Assembly: GCA_903884425.1 (NCBI GenBank)
Contig: CAISEP010000023.1
Location: 371,726 to 435,725, forward strand
Length of the DNA: 64,000 nucleotides
Direction: 5' to 3'
DNA from: an uncultured Caulobacterales bacterium
GTDB lineage: Bacteria; Pseudomonadota; Alphaproteobacteria; Caulobacterales; Caulobacteraceae
The translations under genes were made by a program, and so were the position numbers. Each line of letters opens with the position of its first letter. The stretch's first letter is position 1. The notes beneath the pieces were generated by a model. It saw nothing but the letters and a program-made list of their open reading frames with translations. It made no database searches and was not told the DNA's origin. Below are positions 28,800 through 38,098 of the stretch, piece by piece.

Positions 28800-28841
28800 G
28801 GTCTCCGGGCATCGGTCTCCGGGCATCGGACTCCGGACACC
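28800..28841. repeat. 14-bp tandem repeat (two identical copies plus one diverged)
   Basis: GGTCTCCGGGCATC x2, then GGACTCCGGACACC. Confidence 0.85.
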
Positions 28842-28925
28842 GTCCCCCGGGTCGCCAGGCCATCGCCGTCATGCCATGATCACCGGCCCTTCAGCACCGA
28901 GCGGGGCCATGTGTTGGGCGGGGAC

Positions 28926-30959
28926 ATGAGCATGCTGACCACATCGGACCGCGGGACCGCCCGCATCGCGAAGGGCCTTTTCTCCGCAGGCGTCGCGCTT
29001 GCGGCCCTGTGGCTCGTGACCTCGACGGCGAGCGCGGCGACGACGCTGATCGTCCATGCGCGCCTGGTGGATGGCACGGGTGCCCCCGCGCGAGCCGCCG
29101 CAGTGCGGATGGAGGGGGCCCATGTGGTCGCCGTCGGCGACCTTGCCCCCGCGCCGGGGGAGGAGGTGGTGGACGCCCGCGGCCTCGTCCTCGCGCCCGG
29201 CTTCATCGACACCCACAGCCACTTCGACAGCGACCGGTTCGCCTCGCGGGACATGGCACCGCTGCTGGCGCAGGGGGTGACCACCTTCGTGGTCGGCAAT
29301 GACGGCTTCAGCGGCATGGGCTCCTTCGCCGAGACCGCGGCGGCGCTGGCGGCTGCCCCGATCAGCGTGAACGTCGCGAGCTACACCGGCCACGGGACCC
29401 TCCGCGCCGCGGTCATGGGTCCGGACTACAGGCGCGCCGCGACCCCGGACGAGATCCGCCGCATGGGGGACCTCCTGGCCCGGGACATGGCGGCGGGGTC
29501 GCTCGGTCTGTCGACCGGCCTCGAATACGACCCCGGCATCTACTCCACCCACGAGGAGGTGCTGCAGCTGGCCGCCGTCGCCGCCGCCGCGGGGGGGCGC
29601 TACATCAGCCACATGCGCAGCGAGGACGTGCGCTTCGACGCGGCCCTGGACGAGCTTCTGGACATCGGCCGGAAGACCGGGATGCCGGTGCAGGTCTCCC
29701 ACATGAAGCTCGCCATGGTCGACCGCTGGGGGGGCGCGGCGGCGGTCCTGGCCAGGCTCGACCGCGCGCGGGCGCAGGGCGTCCGGGTCACGGCGGACGT
29801 CTACCCCTACGAATACTGGCAGTCGACGCTCACCGTCATGCTGCCGGAGCGGGATTTCACGGATCGCAAGGCGGCGCGCTTTGCCCTCACGCACCTGACG
29901 ACGCCGCAGGGCGCCATCATCGGTGCCTTCCTCCCGGACCCGCAGGTGGTCGGCAAGACCATCGCAGAGGTGGCGGCGGCCCGGCACGAGGACCCGGTCG
30001 AGACCTATCTGTCCCTCATCCAGCAGTCGCAGGCCTGGGAGAAGACCCATGCCGACGACCCCAGGGTGCGCGCCGGCGCGCCGGTGGAGAGCGTCATCGC
30101 CACCTCCATGGCCAGCGCGGACGTGGCGGCCTTCATCGCCTGGCCGAACGCGAACATCTGCTCCGACGGCGCGCTGGGCAGCCTCCATCCCCGGGGGGCG
30201 GGCACCTTCGCCAGGATCCTCCGGCAATATGTGCGGGAGGATCACCTCCTGACCCTGGAGACGGCGATCCACAAGATGACGGAACTGGCGGCGGAGCATG
30301 TGGGCCTGGCAGATCGCGGGGTCATCCGGCCGGGTGCCTTCGCCGACCTGGTGCTGTTCGATCCGGACAGCATCGCCGATCACGCGACCCCCGCCACGCC
30401 CGGGGCACCGGCGACGGGGGTGGAGCGGGTCTGGGTGAACGGGGAGCTTGTCTATTCCGCGGGGCAGGCGACCCACAGGCGCGCCGGGCGCTTCCTGACC
30501 CGCGGGATCGACGCCAATACGGGCACTTCACCAAAGGCCACGGCGGAGGCGCAGACGGCGATCCGGGCGCTGCGCCTTGCCAGCAACGCCGCGATCGCCG
30601 CCCGCGATCCCGTGGGGACCCTGGCGTCCATGTCGCCGGACATCACCCTCATCGACAGCGCTGGCACGGTCTTCAAGGGCGCGAAGTTGCTGGTCGATGA
30701 CTATGCGTCGCACGAGTTCCAGGACCCCGCCTTCATCTCCTACGACCGGGTCACCGACCGGGTGGAGGTGGGTGCCGGTGGAGAACGGGCGGCGGAGTTC
30801 GGCCGGTGGACGGGCCGCTACCGCCAGGCGGGCGGCGGCGAGCGCCAGCGCAGCGGCGTCTACCTCGCCGAATGGGTGAAGTCGGATGGTGCCTGGAAGG
30901 TCCGCGCCGAGACCTATGTCGGCCTGGGATGCGGGGCGATGGCCGCCTGCCACCGCTGA
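28926..30959 (+). CDS. Secreted D-aminoacylase/N-acyl-D-amino-acid deacylase family amidohydrolase with C-terminal NTF2-like domain
   Basis: Signal peptide; LVLAPGFIDTHSHFDSD; CSDGALGSLHPRGAGTFARIL; C-terminal RDPVGTLASMSPDITLIDSAGTVFKG...SDGAWKVRAETY (DUF4440/NTF2-like). Confidence 0.88.
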   Translation: MSMLTTSDRGTARIAKGLFSAGVALAALWLVTSTASAATTLIVHARLVDGTGAPARAAAVRMEGAHVVAVGDLAPAPGEEVVDARGLVLAPGFIDTHSHFDSDRFASRDMAPLLAQGVTTFVVGNDGFSGMGSFAETAAALAAAPISVNVASYTGHGTLRAAVMGPDYRRAATPDEIRRMGDLLARDMAAGSLGLSTGLEYDPGIYSTHEEVLQLAAVAAAAGGRYISHMRSEDVRFDAALDELLDIGRKTGMPVQVSHMKLAMVDRWGGAAAVLARLDRARAQGVRVTADVYPYEYWQSTLTVMLPERDFTDRKAARFALTHLTTPQGAIIGAFLPDPQVVGKTIAEVAAARHEDPVETYLSLIQQSQAWEKTHADDPRVRAGAPVESVIATSMASADVAAFIAWPNANICSDGALGSLHPRGAGTFARILRQYVREDHLLTLETAIHKMTELAAEHVGLADRGVIRPGAFADLVLFDPDSIADHATPATPGAPATGVERVWVNGELVYSAGQATHRRAGRFLTRGIDANTGTSPKATAEAQTAIRALRLASNAAIAARDPVGTLASMSPDITLIDSAGTVFKGAKLLVDDYASHEFQDPAFISYDRVTDRVEVGAGGERAAEFGRWTGRYRQAGGGERQRSGVYLAEWVKSDGAWKVRAETYVGLGCGAMAACHR

Positions 30960-30985
30960 ACGGCGAAGGATCGCCGCGAACGGCG

Positions 30986-32371
30986 CTACAGGAACATCCG
31001 GCGCTCCGCCCGCAGTGCCGCTGCCAGGGCATCGACATCCCCCGGTCGGGAATAGAGACCCGGGGTCACCCGGATCACCGGCCCCCTGGCCGGGCCGGTG
31101 CGCCAGATGGTGTGGATGCGGTGACGGTCCAGGAGGACCTTCTGCAGGGCCCGGGCCTGGGCGTCCGTCGCCATGCCCTTCAGGCGGAAGCTGGTGATGG
31201 CGCAGTACCGGGCCGGGTCGTCCGGCACGCAGATCTCCACCTCGGGCGTGTCGCGCAGGGCCTGCACCCAGCGGTCGCGCAGGCCCCGCAGATGCTGCTC
31301 CTTGGCCCGGGCACCGACGGCGAAGTGAAAGTCCACCGCCACCGGGATGGTCGTCACCGCGGCGAAGTCCACCGTGCCGGCGGGCGTCCGCGCGGTGATG
31401 TCGTGGGGGTCGGGGTCGGGTTGGTCGGGGGCCGGGTCGATGTCCTGCAGGCGCTCCCGACGGATATACATCGCCCCCGTGCCCAGGGGGGCCGCGGTCC
31501 ATTTGTGCACGGACCATCCGACGAAATCAGCGCCCAGGTCCCCGATCCGGAAATCGAGGCAGGCCACCCCGTGGGCGGCGTCGACCACCGTGTCCACCCC
31601 CCGCGCCCGCGCCATGGCGACGATGTCGCGCACGGGGGTTACGAGGCCGGTCTTGTTCGAGACCTGGGTGACCAGCAGCAGCCGCGCGTGGGGCGTCCGC
31701 GTCAGCACCGCGTCGTAGGCGGCGAGGATGTTGGCGGTGGTGGCGGGCTCCGGCATGGCGAAGCGGACCAGCTCCACCCCCCGCCGGGTCACGAGGCCCT
31801 CGAGGCTGGCGACCATGTCGTCATAGTCGAGGTCGCAGCAGATGACGGCGTCCCCCGCCTTCAGCCGCCGGTACTGGGTCAGCAGGGCGTTCAGGGCTTC
31901 CGCGCCGGAGCGGGTGATGGCGATCTCGTCGGTCCCGGCCCCGACCTGCCGTGCGATCGCCTCCCGTGCCGCGCGTCCGCCCGCCGACAGGCAGGCGCCG
32001 CCGGTCAGCACGTTCCGCGCCCAGATGGAATTGGTGCGGTTGATGAACAGGGTCTGCCGCACATAGTGCTCGGCCACCGGTCGCGGCATGATCCCCCAGT
32101 AGCCGTTCTCGAGATTGTGCACCCCCGGCTCGACATCGAACTGGTCGGGCAGGGCACTGACCGGGATGGACCCGGGGGCGAGGCTGGGTGCCAGCGGCGG
32201 GGCACCGACCGCGGGGGGCTGGGTGGCCGGGGTCTGGGCGGTGGGAGTCTGGGCGGCGGGAGTCTGGGCGGCGGCACCGGCGGTGAGGGCACCGGCCAGG
32301 AGCGGGGGCGCGCTCGCCGCCGCCAGCAGCACTTGCCGGCGGTGCGGGGTCGGGCCGGGCGGGTTTTCCAT
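30986..32371 (-). CDS. Class V aminotransferase (isopenicillin-N epimerase-like) with Tat-like signal
   Basis: HRRQVLLAAASAPPLLAGALTAGAAAQ; VVDAAHGVACLDFRIGDLGADFVGWSVHKWTAAPLGTGAMY contains the PLP-lysine motif. Confidence 0.9.
   Translation of the reverse strand: MENPPGPTPHRRQVLLAAASAPPLLAGALTAGAAAQTPAAQTPTAQTPATQPPAVGAPPLAPSLAPGSIPVSALPDQFDVEPGVHNLENGYWGIMPRPVAEHYVRQTLFINRTNSIWARNVLTGGACLSAGGRAAREAIARQVGAGTDEIAITRSGAEALNALLTQYRRLKAGDAVICCDLDYDDMVASLEGLVTRRGVELVRFAMPEPATTANILAAYDAVLTRTPHARLLLVTQVSNKTGLVTPVRDIVAMARARGVDTVVDAAHGVACLDFRIGDLGADFVGWSVHKWTAAPLGTGAMYIRRERLQDIDPAPDQPDPDPHDITARTPAGTVDFAAVTTIPVAVDFHFAVGARAKEQHLRGLRDRWVQALRDTPEVEICVPDDPARYCAITSFRLKGMATDAQARALQKVLLDRHRIHTIWRTGPARGPVIRVTPGLYSRPGDVDALAAALRAERRMFL
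32216..32275. repeat. Degenerate 15-bp tandem repeat inside aminotransferase gene (AQTPx linker)
   Basis: GGTCTGGGCGGTGGG / AGTCTGGGCGGCGGG / AGTCTGGGCGGCGGC plus one diverged upstream unit; encodes AAQTPAAQTPTAQTPATQPPA. Confidence 0.85.
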
Positions 32372-32552
32372 GCTGTCTCCGGGTCGGGGCCGCGCGACCG
32401 GGCGCGCCTCGCCGGAGGCTAGGGCCGTCCCTGGCTCCGGTAAACCACCGCCGCCGCTCCCTCGCCGCGACCGCCGCCTTGTGCCTGTCCTGGAGGCAGA
32501 AGGCCGACAAGGTCCGAAATCCCGTACACGCCCTGCCCGAACCCTGCGGGTC

Positions 32553-32684
32553 CTATCGCCCCATGAACAGGAGTCCACGCAGGACATAGGCGATCAGCAT
32601 CGTCACCCCGGCTCCGGCGAGGTACAGACCGACAAACCAGGTCAGACGCTTGCGCCAGTCGGGCGGGGGCTCAGTGGTAGCCAT
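32553..32684 (-). CDS. DUF2474-like small membrane protein (bd-oxidase associated)
   Basis: Hand translation MATTEPPPDWRKRLTWFVGLYLAGAGVTMLIAYVLRGLLFMGR; overlaps cydB 3' end by 14 nt. Confidence 0.8.
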   Translation of the reverse strand: MATTEPPPDWRKRLTWFVGLYLAGAGVTMLIAYVLRGLLFMGR

Positions 32685-33696
32685 GCTCGGCCTTCGCCTT
32701 GCCGCGGAAGATCCAGTAGACGAAGCCGGTGTAGCCGAGGATCACGGGCAGCATAATCACGACGCCCACCAGCATCAGGGCCAGCGCGTTGTCCTTGGCC
32801 GCGCAGTCCCACAGGGTCAGCTGGTAGGGTGCCACATAGGGCGCGATGGAGATGGCCAGCCCCAGATAGCCCGCGAGAAATGCCACTGCTGCCGAGGCAT
32901 AGGGGGCGTAGGTCGTCTGGTCCCGTCCGGCGGTGAGGTAGAGCCACGCCAGGGCCAGACCGCCCAGCAGCGGCGCGGGCGACAGGGGCGCGAGCTTCGA
33001 CCAGTCGATGTGGCTCATGGAAACGCCCCACCGCGCAGTCACCGCCGGATTGACGGACAGGGTCGCGACGCTGACCAGGGCCATGCACACGGCGACGGCG
33101 ACGGTCAGCCGCCGGGCCCATCGGCGGGCCTTCCGCTGCAGCTCGCCCTCCGCCTTGGCGATCAGCCAGCAGGCACCCAGCAGCGCATAGCCCAGGGTCA
33201 GGGCGACGGCGGTCAGGCAGCTGAACGGGGTCAGCCAGTCCAGCGGCCCGCCGGCAAAGGCCTGGTCGCGGACCTTGATCCCCTGGACGAAGGCGCCCAG
33301 CACGAAGCCCTGGGCCAGCACGGCTGTGATCGACCCGGCAGAGAAGGCAAAGGTCCAGAAGCGCCGACCGCTGCGCCGTCCATGGGCCCGGAACTCGAAC
33401 GCCACGCCCCGGAAGATCAGCGCCCCCAGCATCAGCATGATCGGCAGGTAGAAGGCCGGCATGACCACCGCATAGGCCAGCGGGAAGGCTGCGAACAGGC
33501 CGCCGCCGCCCAGCACCAGCCAGGTCTCGTTGCCGTCCCAGACCGGGGCGATGGAGGCGGTCATCACGTCCCGCTCCTCGGGCGTCGCAAGGGCGAACAA
33601 GGCACCCACGCCCAGGTCGAACCCGTCGAGCAGCACATACAGCAGGACCGCGACGGCGAGGATCGCCGCCCAGACGAGGGGAAGGTCGAGGCTCAT
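32671..33696 (-). CDS. cydB: Cytochrome bd-type ubiquinol oxidase subunit II
   Basis: LPLVWAAILAVAVLLYVLLDGFDLGVGALFALATPEERDVMTASIAPVWDGNETWLVLGGGGLFAAFPLAYAVVMPAFYLP. Confidence 0.97.
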   Translation of the reverse strand: MSLDLPLVWAAILAVAVLLYVLLDGFDLGVGALFALATPEERDVMTASIAPVWDGNETWLVLGGGGLFAAFPLAYAVVMPAFYLPIMLMLGALIFRGVAFEFRAHGRRSGRRFWTFAFSAGSITAVLAQGFVLGAFVQGIKVRDQAFAGGPLDWLTPFSCLTAVALTLGYALLGACWLIAKAEGELQRKARRWARRLTVAVAVCMALVSVATLSVNPAVTARWGVSMSHIDWSKLAPLSPAPLLGGLALAWLYLTAGRDQTTYAPYASAAVAFLAGYLGLAISIAPYVAPYQLTLWDCAAKDNALALMLVGVVIMLPVILGYTGFVYWIFRGKAKAEHGYH

Positions 33697-35075
33697 GCGC
33701 CTTGCTCCGTGGAGGTCACCAGCACCCGGCGCACAGGCATGGGGTGTCCGTCAGGCTCTGGCTCGGAGGGCTGCGGACCCAGCACGAGCAGGCGGCCGAT
33801 ATAGAGCACGCCGGCGCTGAACACGATCGCGTAGACGACCATGAAACCGGCCAGGGACGCCTGCACCGCGACGGCCGCCACCGGCGAGACCGCGTCGGCG
33901 GTGCGGAGCAGTCCGAACACCACGAAGGGCTGGCGGCCCACTTCCGTGGCCATCCAGCCGCAGATCACCGCGGCAAAGCCCGACGGCCCGGACGCAAGGG
34001 CCGCCCACTGGAACAGCTTCGACCGATCCAGCCGTCCGGTCGCCCAGAGCGCCGCGCCGCCCAGACCGACGGCGATCATCAAGAGGCCGAGGCCGACCAT
34101 GAAGCGGAAGGCCCAGAACGGGATCAGGCTGGGGGGGCGGTCCGCCTTCGGCCAGGCCTTGAGGCCCTTCAGCTCCGCGCTTGCGTCGCCCGCCACCACC
34201 CAGCTGCCGAAGCCCTTCGGCGTCTGCAGCAGCACGTGGGTGGTCTCGGCCTTGTCGTCGGGCCAGCCGATCAGGATGGTGGGTTGACGCCCGGTGTCCC
34301 ACCAGCCCTCCATCGCCGCGACCTTTGTCGGCTGGTATTCGTGGGCGACCTTGCCGCTCTCGTGGCCGATCAGTAGCTGCAGCGGGGCAAGGATCGCCAC
34401 CAGGCCGATGGCCATGCGCTGCATGGTCCGGCTCTCCGCCGTGGCGCGGCCGCGCAGGGCCAGCAGCCCGCTGGCGCCCAGCACGGTCATTCCCGTGGTC
34501 AGATAGGCTGCGGTCACCATGTGGGCGAAGCGGGACGGGAAGGAGGGGTTGAAGATCACCTTCAGCCAGTCCACGGCCACATAGCGCCCGTGCTCGACGG
34601 CGTAGCCCGCCGGGGTCTGCATCCAGGAATTGGCGGACAGGATCCAGAAGGCCGAGAACAGGGTGCCGCCGGCCACGAAGCAGGTGGCGGTGTAGTGCAG
34701 CCCCGGCCCGACCCGCTTCCAGCCGAACAGCATGATGCCCAGGAACGACGCCTCGAGGAAGAAGGCGGTCAGCACCTCGTAGCCGAGGAGCGGCCCCAGC
34801 ACGCTGCCGGTCTTCACGGCGAACACGCTCCAGTTGGTGCCGAACTGGTAGCTCATCACCACGCCGGACACGACGCCCATGCCGAAGGCGAGCGCGAACA
34901 CCTTTATCCAGAACAGGTAGAGGTTGCGGAACACCTCCCGCTTCGTCAGCAGCCACAGCCCCTCCAGCACCGCCAGATAGCTGCCCAGACCGATGGTGAA
35001 GGCCGGGAAGATGATGTGGAACGCCACGGTGAAGGCGAACTGGATGCGGGAGACGATGAAGGGATCGAGGTGCAT
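33693..35075 (-). CDS. cydA: Cytochrome bd-type ubiquinol oxidase subunit I
   Basis: SRIQFAFTVAFHIIFPAFTIGLGSYLAVLEGLWL; FGMGVVSGVVMSYQFGTNWSVFAVKTGSVLGPLLGYEVLTAFFLEASFLGIMLFGW. Confidence 0.97.
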   Translation of the reverse strand: MHLDPFIVSRIQFAFTVAFHIIFPAFTIGLGSYLAVLEGLWLLTKREVFRNLYLFWIKVFALAFGMGVVSGVVMSYQFGTNWSVFAVKTGSVLGPLLGYEVLTAFFLEASFLGIMLFGWKRVGPGLHYTATCFVAGGTLFSAFWILSANSWMQTPAGYAVEHGRYVAVDWLKVIFNPSFPSRFAHMVTAAYLTTGMTVLGASGLLALRGRATAESRTMQRMAIGLVAILAPLQLLIGHESGKVAHEYQPTKVAAMEGWWDTGRQPTILIGWPDDKAETTHVLLQTPKGFGSWVVAGDASAELKGLKAWPKADRPPSLIPFWAFRFMVGLGLLMIAVGLGGAALWATGRLDRSKLFQWAALASGPSGFAAVICGWMATEVGRQPFVVFGLLRTADAVSPVAAVAVQASLAGFMVVYAIVFSAGVLYIGRLLVLGPQPSEPEPDGHPMPVRRVLVTSTEQGA

Positions 35076-35169
35076 GCCGCTCAGTCTCCAGGTCCGCGGA
35101 AGCGGCGGATGAGGCCCGAAGGCCCCTGCTGCTTCCCGGCAAAATTGCTAACACGATGCAGGGTTTTCG

Positions 35170-36444
35170 TCATGGGTTCGACGACCCCAGCAGGGCGGCG
35201 AGCTGGTAGGACGCGACGGTCCGGGCTGCCGCCGCCTGGGACAGCTTGGCACGGGCCTCCAGGACGTCGCGCTCGGCATTCAGCAGGTCGAGGATGGGCT
35301 TTTGCCCGACCCGCACCTCGTGGCGCAGGCTGTCCCGCGCCGATTCGGCAGCCGTGACCTGGTCCCGAGCCGCGCGCTCGGCTGCGGCGGCGGTGCGGGC
35401 GGCGTTCCAGGTGCGGATGACCGCTGTCCTGAGGTCGGAGCGGGCGCGGGCGAGAACGGCCTCGGCCTTGTGCAGCTCGGCGCGAGCCTCGCTGATCCGG
35501 GCGCTGGTGCCGCCGGACGAGAACAGGCTCCAGCGTCCCTGCACGCCGATCATCGAGCCATCCGCCCGGTAGCCGGGGAAGAACTGATCCCGCGCGCTCG
35601 ACACGCTGGCGGTCAGGGCGACATTCGGCAGCCGCTCGGCCTGCGCCACCCGGACGCCGGCCCGGGCCGCCTGGACCCTCGCATCGGCGGCGGCGAGGTC
35701 GGGGTTGCCCTGCTCGGCCGCGGCAATCAGTCCGTCGAGATCTGCGGACAGGGGGGCGGGTGGCGGAAGCGGATCGAGCGGGTCCGGCGGCACACCGACC
35801 CAGGCGGCATAGTCGGCGGCGGCATCAGCGGACGCGCCCTGCGCCGCCGCCAGCCGGGCGGCGCCGTCCGCCTGCCTCGCCTGCGCCTGCGAGAGCTCGG
35901 AGAGGGGTATCTCACCCGCCTTGAAGCGCAGCGCGGCCTGGCGGGCGATCTCGGCCGTGGCTGAGGCATAGGTCGCCGACTGCGCCAGATTGTCCCGCGC
36001 AGACAGGACCGCGCCGTAGGCCTGCGCCACGCGGGCGGCGAGCTTGAGCCCTTGCCCCCGAGACAGGGTCGCGGCGGCCCTGCGACCCTGCCGGGCCTGT
36101 TCCATGCCGCCGAGGACCGCGCCTCCGGAGAACAGGGTCTGGCGGACTTCCAGGGACACGGCCCGCGGATCCACCGTGGACTTGCCGAAGCCGAAGAAGC
36201 CGCCGAGATCGCTCGTTCCATGGCCGGTCTGACCGACCACGGCGACCTGCGGCAGACCGGCGGCCCGGGCCTCAGCCAAGCGGGCGTCGGCCAGGTCGAG
36301 GTCGGCGGCGGCCTCGGCCATGTCCGGGTGCGTCTTGAGGGCGCGGGCAATGGCCTCGTCCAGCGACGTGGCCAGCGATGGCCGCGGGGCCGCCAGGGCC
36401 AGCGCCAGTGCAAGCCCTGAAGCCAGACGGGCGCTGCGGTTCAT
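35170..36444 (-). CDS. TolC-family outer-membrane efflux protein
   Basis: Signal peptide, two OEP repeats (SLDEAIARALKTHPDMAEA...; LDGLIAAAEQGNPDLAAADARVQAARAGVRVAQAERLPNVALTAS). Confidence 0.93.
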   Translation of the reverse strand: MNRSARLASGLALALALAAPRPSLATSLDEAIARALKTHPDMAEAAADLDLADARLAEARAAGLPQVAVVGQTGHGTSDLGGFFGFGKSTVDPRAVSLEVRQTLFSGGAVLGGMEQARQGRRAAATLSRGQGLKLAARVAQAYGAVLSARDNLAQSATYASATAEIARQAALRFKAGEIPLSELSQAQARQADGAARLAAAQGASADAAADYAAWVGVPPDPLDPLPPPAPLSADLDGLIAAAEQGNPDLAAADARVQAARAGVRVAQAERLPNVALTASVSSARDQFFPGYRADGSMIGVQGRWSLFSSGGTSARISEARAELHKAEAVLARARSDLRTAVIRTWNAARTAAAAERAARDQVTAAESARDSLRHEVRVGQKPILDLLNAERDVLEARAKLSQAAAARTVASYQLAALLGSSNP

Positions 36445-36644
36445 CGGAAGGCGACCCCGGGCTTCAGCCCCAGCGCCTTGAACACCATCGCCGCCGGGCA
36501 GAAGCCGGTGAAGGCGGCCTGGATCATGTTCAGGCCGGCAAAGGCAGACAGTGCGATCCACCAGGGATGGACGGTGAGAGAGAGGACGATCCCCGCCAGG
36601 ACGACCAGTCCGGCAAAGACGAAGACTGCGCGATCTACAGACAC
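36441..36644 (-). CDS. DUF2892 (YgaP transmembrane-domain) protein
   Basis: GTG start, VSVDRAVFVFAGLVVLAGIVLSLTVHPWWIALSAFAGLNMIQAAFTGFCPAAMVFKALGLKPG; 4-nt overlap with TolC gene. Confidence 0.88.
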   Translation of the reverse strand: MSVDRAVFVFAGLVVLAGIVLSLTVHPWWIALSAFAGLNMIQAAFTGFCPAAMVFKALGLKPGVAFR

Positions 36645-36661
36645 CTCAATGATCTCCCGCT

Positions 36662-37957
36662 TCAGCTTGCTGATTTGAGCTTGTGAACACCGATCAGTTC
36701 GAGGGCCAACTTCTCGTAGAATGGCTCGGAGATACCCTTCCGGACCTTTCCGAGAAAGTATTTCTCGAAGCCGATCTTGGCGAGGTGGACCCACGCGCCG
36801 TCGGCGGACCAGTTCACATTGCGCGGCGGAATCTGCGGCTGGGCGATGAAGCAGACGCCGCCGTCGCCGAAGTCGGCGAGGCAGATCGCGTTCCAGCTGG
36901 CCTCATGGGTGGGTGCCTGGCCGGCGATGATCTGCTTGAGGTTCAGGGTGATGGCCGTGACCATGCTCTCGATCATGAAGCCGGTCTTGGGCACGCCGAC
37001 GGGCACGGCGGTCTTGCCGGTCGGCGGTATGGCGACGCAGACGCCGAGGGCGAACACGTTCGGGAACTTCGGATTGCGCTGGTGCTTGTCGACGAGGATG
37101 AAGCCCCGGGGATTGGTCAGCCCGTCGATCCCGCTGACGGCCGGAACGCCGCGGAAAGCCGGGAGCATCATCGAGAACTTGAAGGGGACCTGATGCCCCG
37201 CTTTCAGGGCGCCGTCGTCGTTGAGTTCCTCGACATGCATCAGGCCGGGCTCGACCTTGGCCACGCGGGCGTTGGTGATCCACTTGACGTGCCGCTGGCG
37301 CATCTCGGACTCCAGCAGGCCCTTGGTGTCGCCGACACCGTCGAGGCCGAGATGGCCGATATAGGGCTCGGAGGTGACGAAGGTCATCGGCACCCGGTCG
37401 CGGACGTGGCGGCGGCGCAGTTCCGTGTCGAGGATCATGGCGAACTCGTAGGCCGGGCCGAAGCATGAGGCACCCTGGACGGCACCGACCACGATCGGGC
37501 CGGGGTCCTTGACGAGGTCTTCGAAGGCCCGGGCTGCGTCTTCGGCATGGTCCACATGGCAGACCGACTGGGTGAAGCCCCCGTGGGGTCCCAGCCCCTC
37601 GATCTCGTCGAAGGCCAGCTCCGGGCCGGTGGCGATGACCAGATAGTCGTAAGGCAGCACGGCACCATCGTTGAGGACCAGCTCGTTCCGCTCCGGGTGC
37701 AGGCTGGCCGCGCCGCCGGAATTGAAGCCGATCCTGCGCTTGCGGAACACCGGCCCCAGCCGGACCTCTATGGCGTCCCGGTCGCGCCAGTTGACGGCGA
37801 CCCACGGGTTCGACGGCACGAAGTGGAACACGTCGCCCTTGTTGACGACTGTCAGTTCGACCGTATCGCCCAGGGCTTCGCGGAGTTCGAAGGCGGCGAT
37901 GCTGCCGCCCAGACCGGCGCCGAGAATGACGATCCGCGGCTTGGCTGCACGCGTCAT
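36662..37957 (-). CDS. sqr: Sulfide:quinone oxidoreductase-family flavoprotein
   Basis: RIVILGAGLGGSIAAFELREALG; SVCHVDHA; GASCFGPAYEFAMILDTELR; CFIAQPQIPPRNVNW; C-terminal membrane-attachment region. Confidence 0.88.
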   Translation of the reverse strand: MTRAAKPRIVILGAGLGGSIAAFELREALGDTVELTVVNKGDVFHFVPSNPWVAVNWRDRDAIEVRLGPVFRKRRIGFNSGGAASLHPERNELVLNDGAVLPYDYLVIATGPELAFDEIEGLGPHGGFTQSVCHVDHAEDAARAFEDLVKDPGPIVVGAVQGASCFGPAYEFAMILDTELRRRHVRDRVPMTFVTSEPYIGHLGLDGVGDTKGLLESEMRQRHVKWITNARVAKVEPGLMHVEELNDDGALKAGHQVPFKFSMMLPAFRGVPAVSGIDGLTNPRGFILVDKHQRNPKFPNVFALGVCVAIPPTGKTAVPVGVPKTGFMIESMVTAITLNLKQIIAGQAPTHEASWNAICLADFGDGGVCFIAQPQIPPRNVNWSADGAWVHLAKIGFEKYFLGKVRKGISEPFYEKLALELIGVHKLKSAS

Positions 37958-38047
37958 GCTTGAATCCTCCCTGTTTCGCCCCGTCTCACCCCTGTCGCTC
38001 TGGGGCCGCAGGAACCGACATCCCCACGGCGGGCTTGACTTGAATAT

Positions 38048-38076
38048 ACACATACGCGCATATACGCAATATGTGT
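38048..38076. promoter_or_regulatory. Nested inverted repeats in the SQR/rhodanese divergent promoter region
   Basis: ACACATA (38048-38054) with TATGTGT (38070-38076); CATAT-ACGCA-ATATG (38059-38073); ATACGC direct repeat at 38052 and 38062. Confidence 0.65.
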
Positions 38077-38098
38077 TTTTCGGAGTTCGGAGCCCATC

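Noticed and set aside
28869-30476. 535-aa minus-strand ORF
   Set aside because: Shadow of the amidohydrolase gene.
30806-32422. 538-aa plus-strand ORF
   Set aside because: Shadow of the aminotransferase gene; apparent repeats derive from the AQTP linker.
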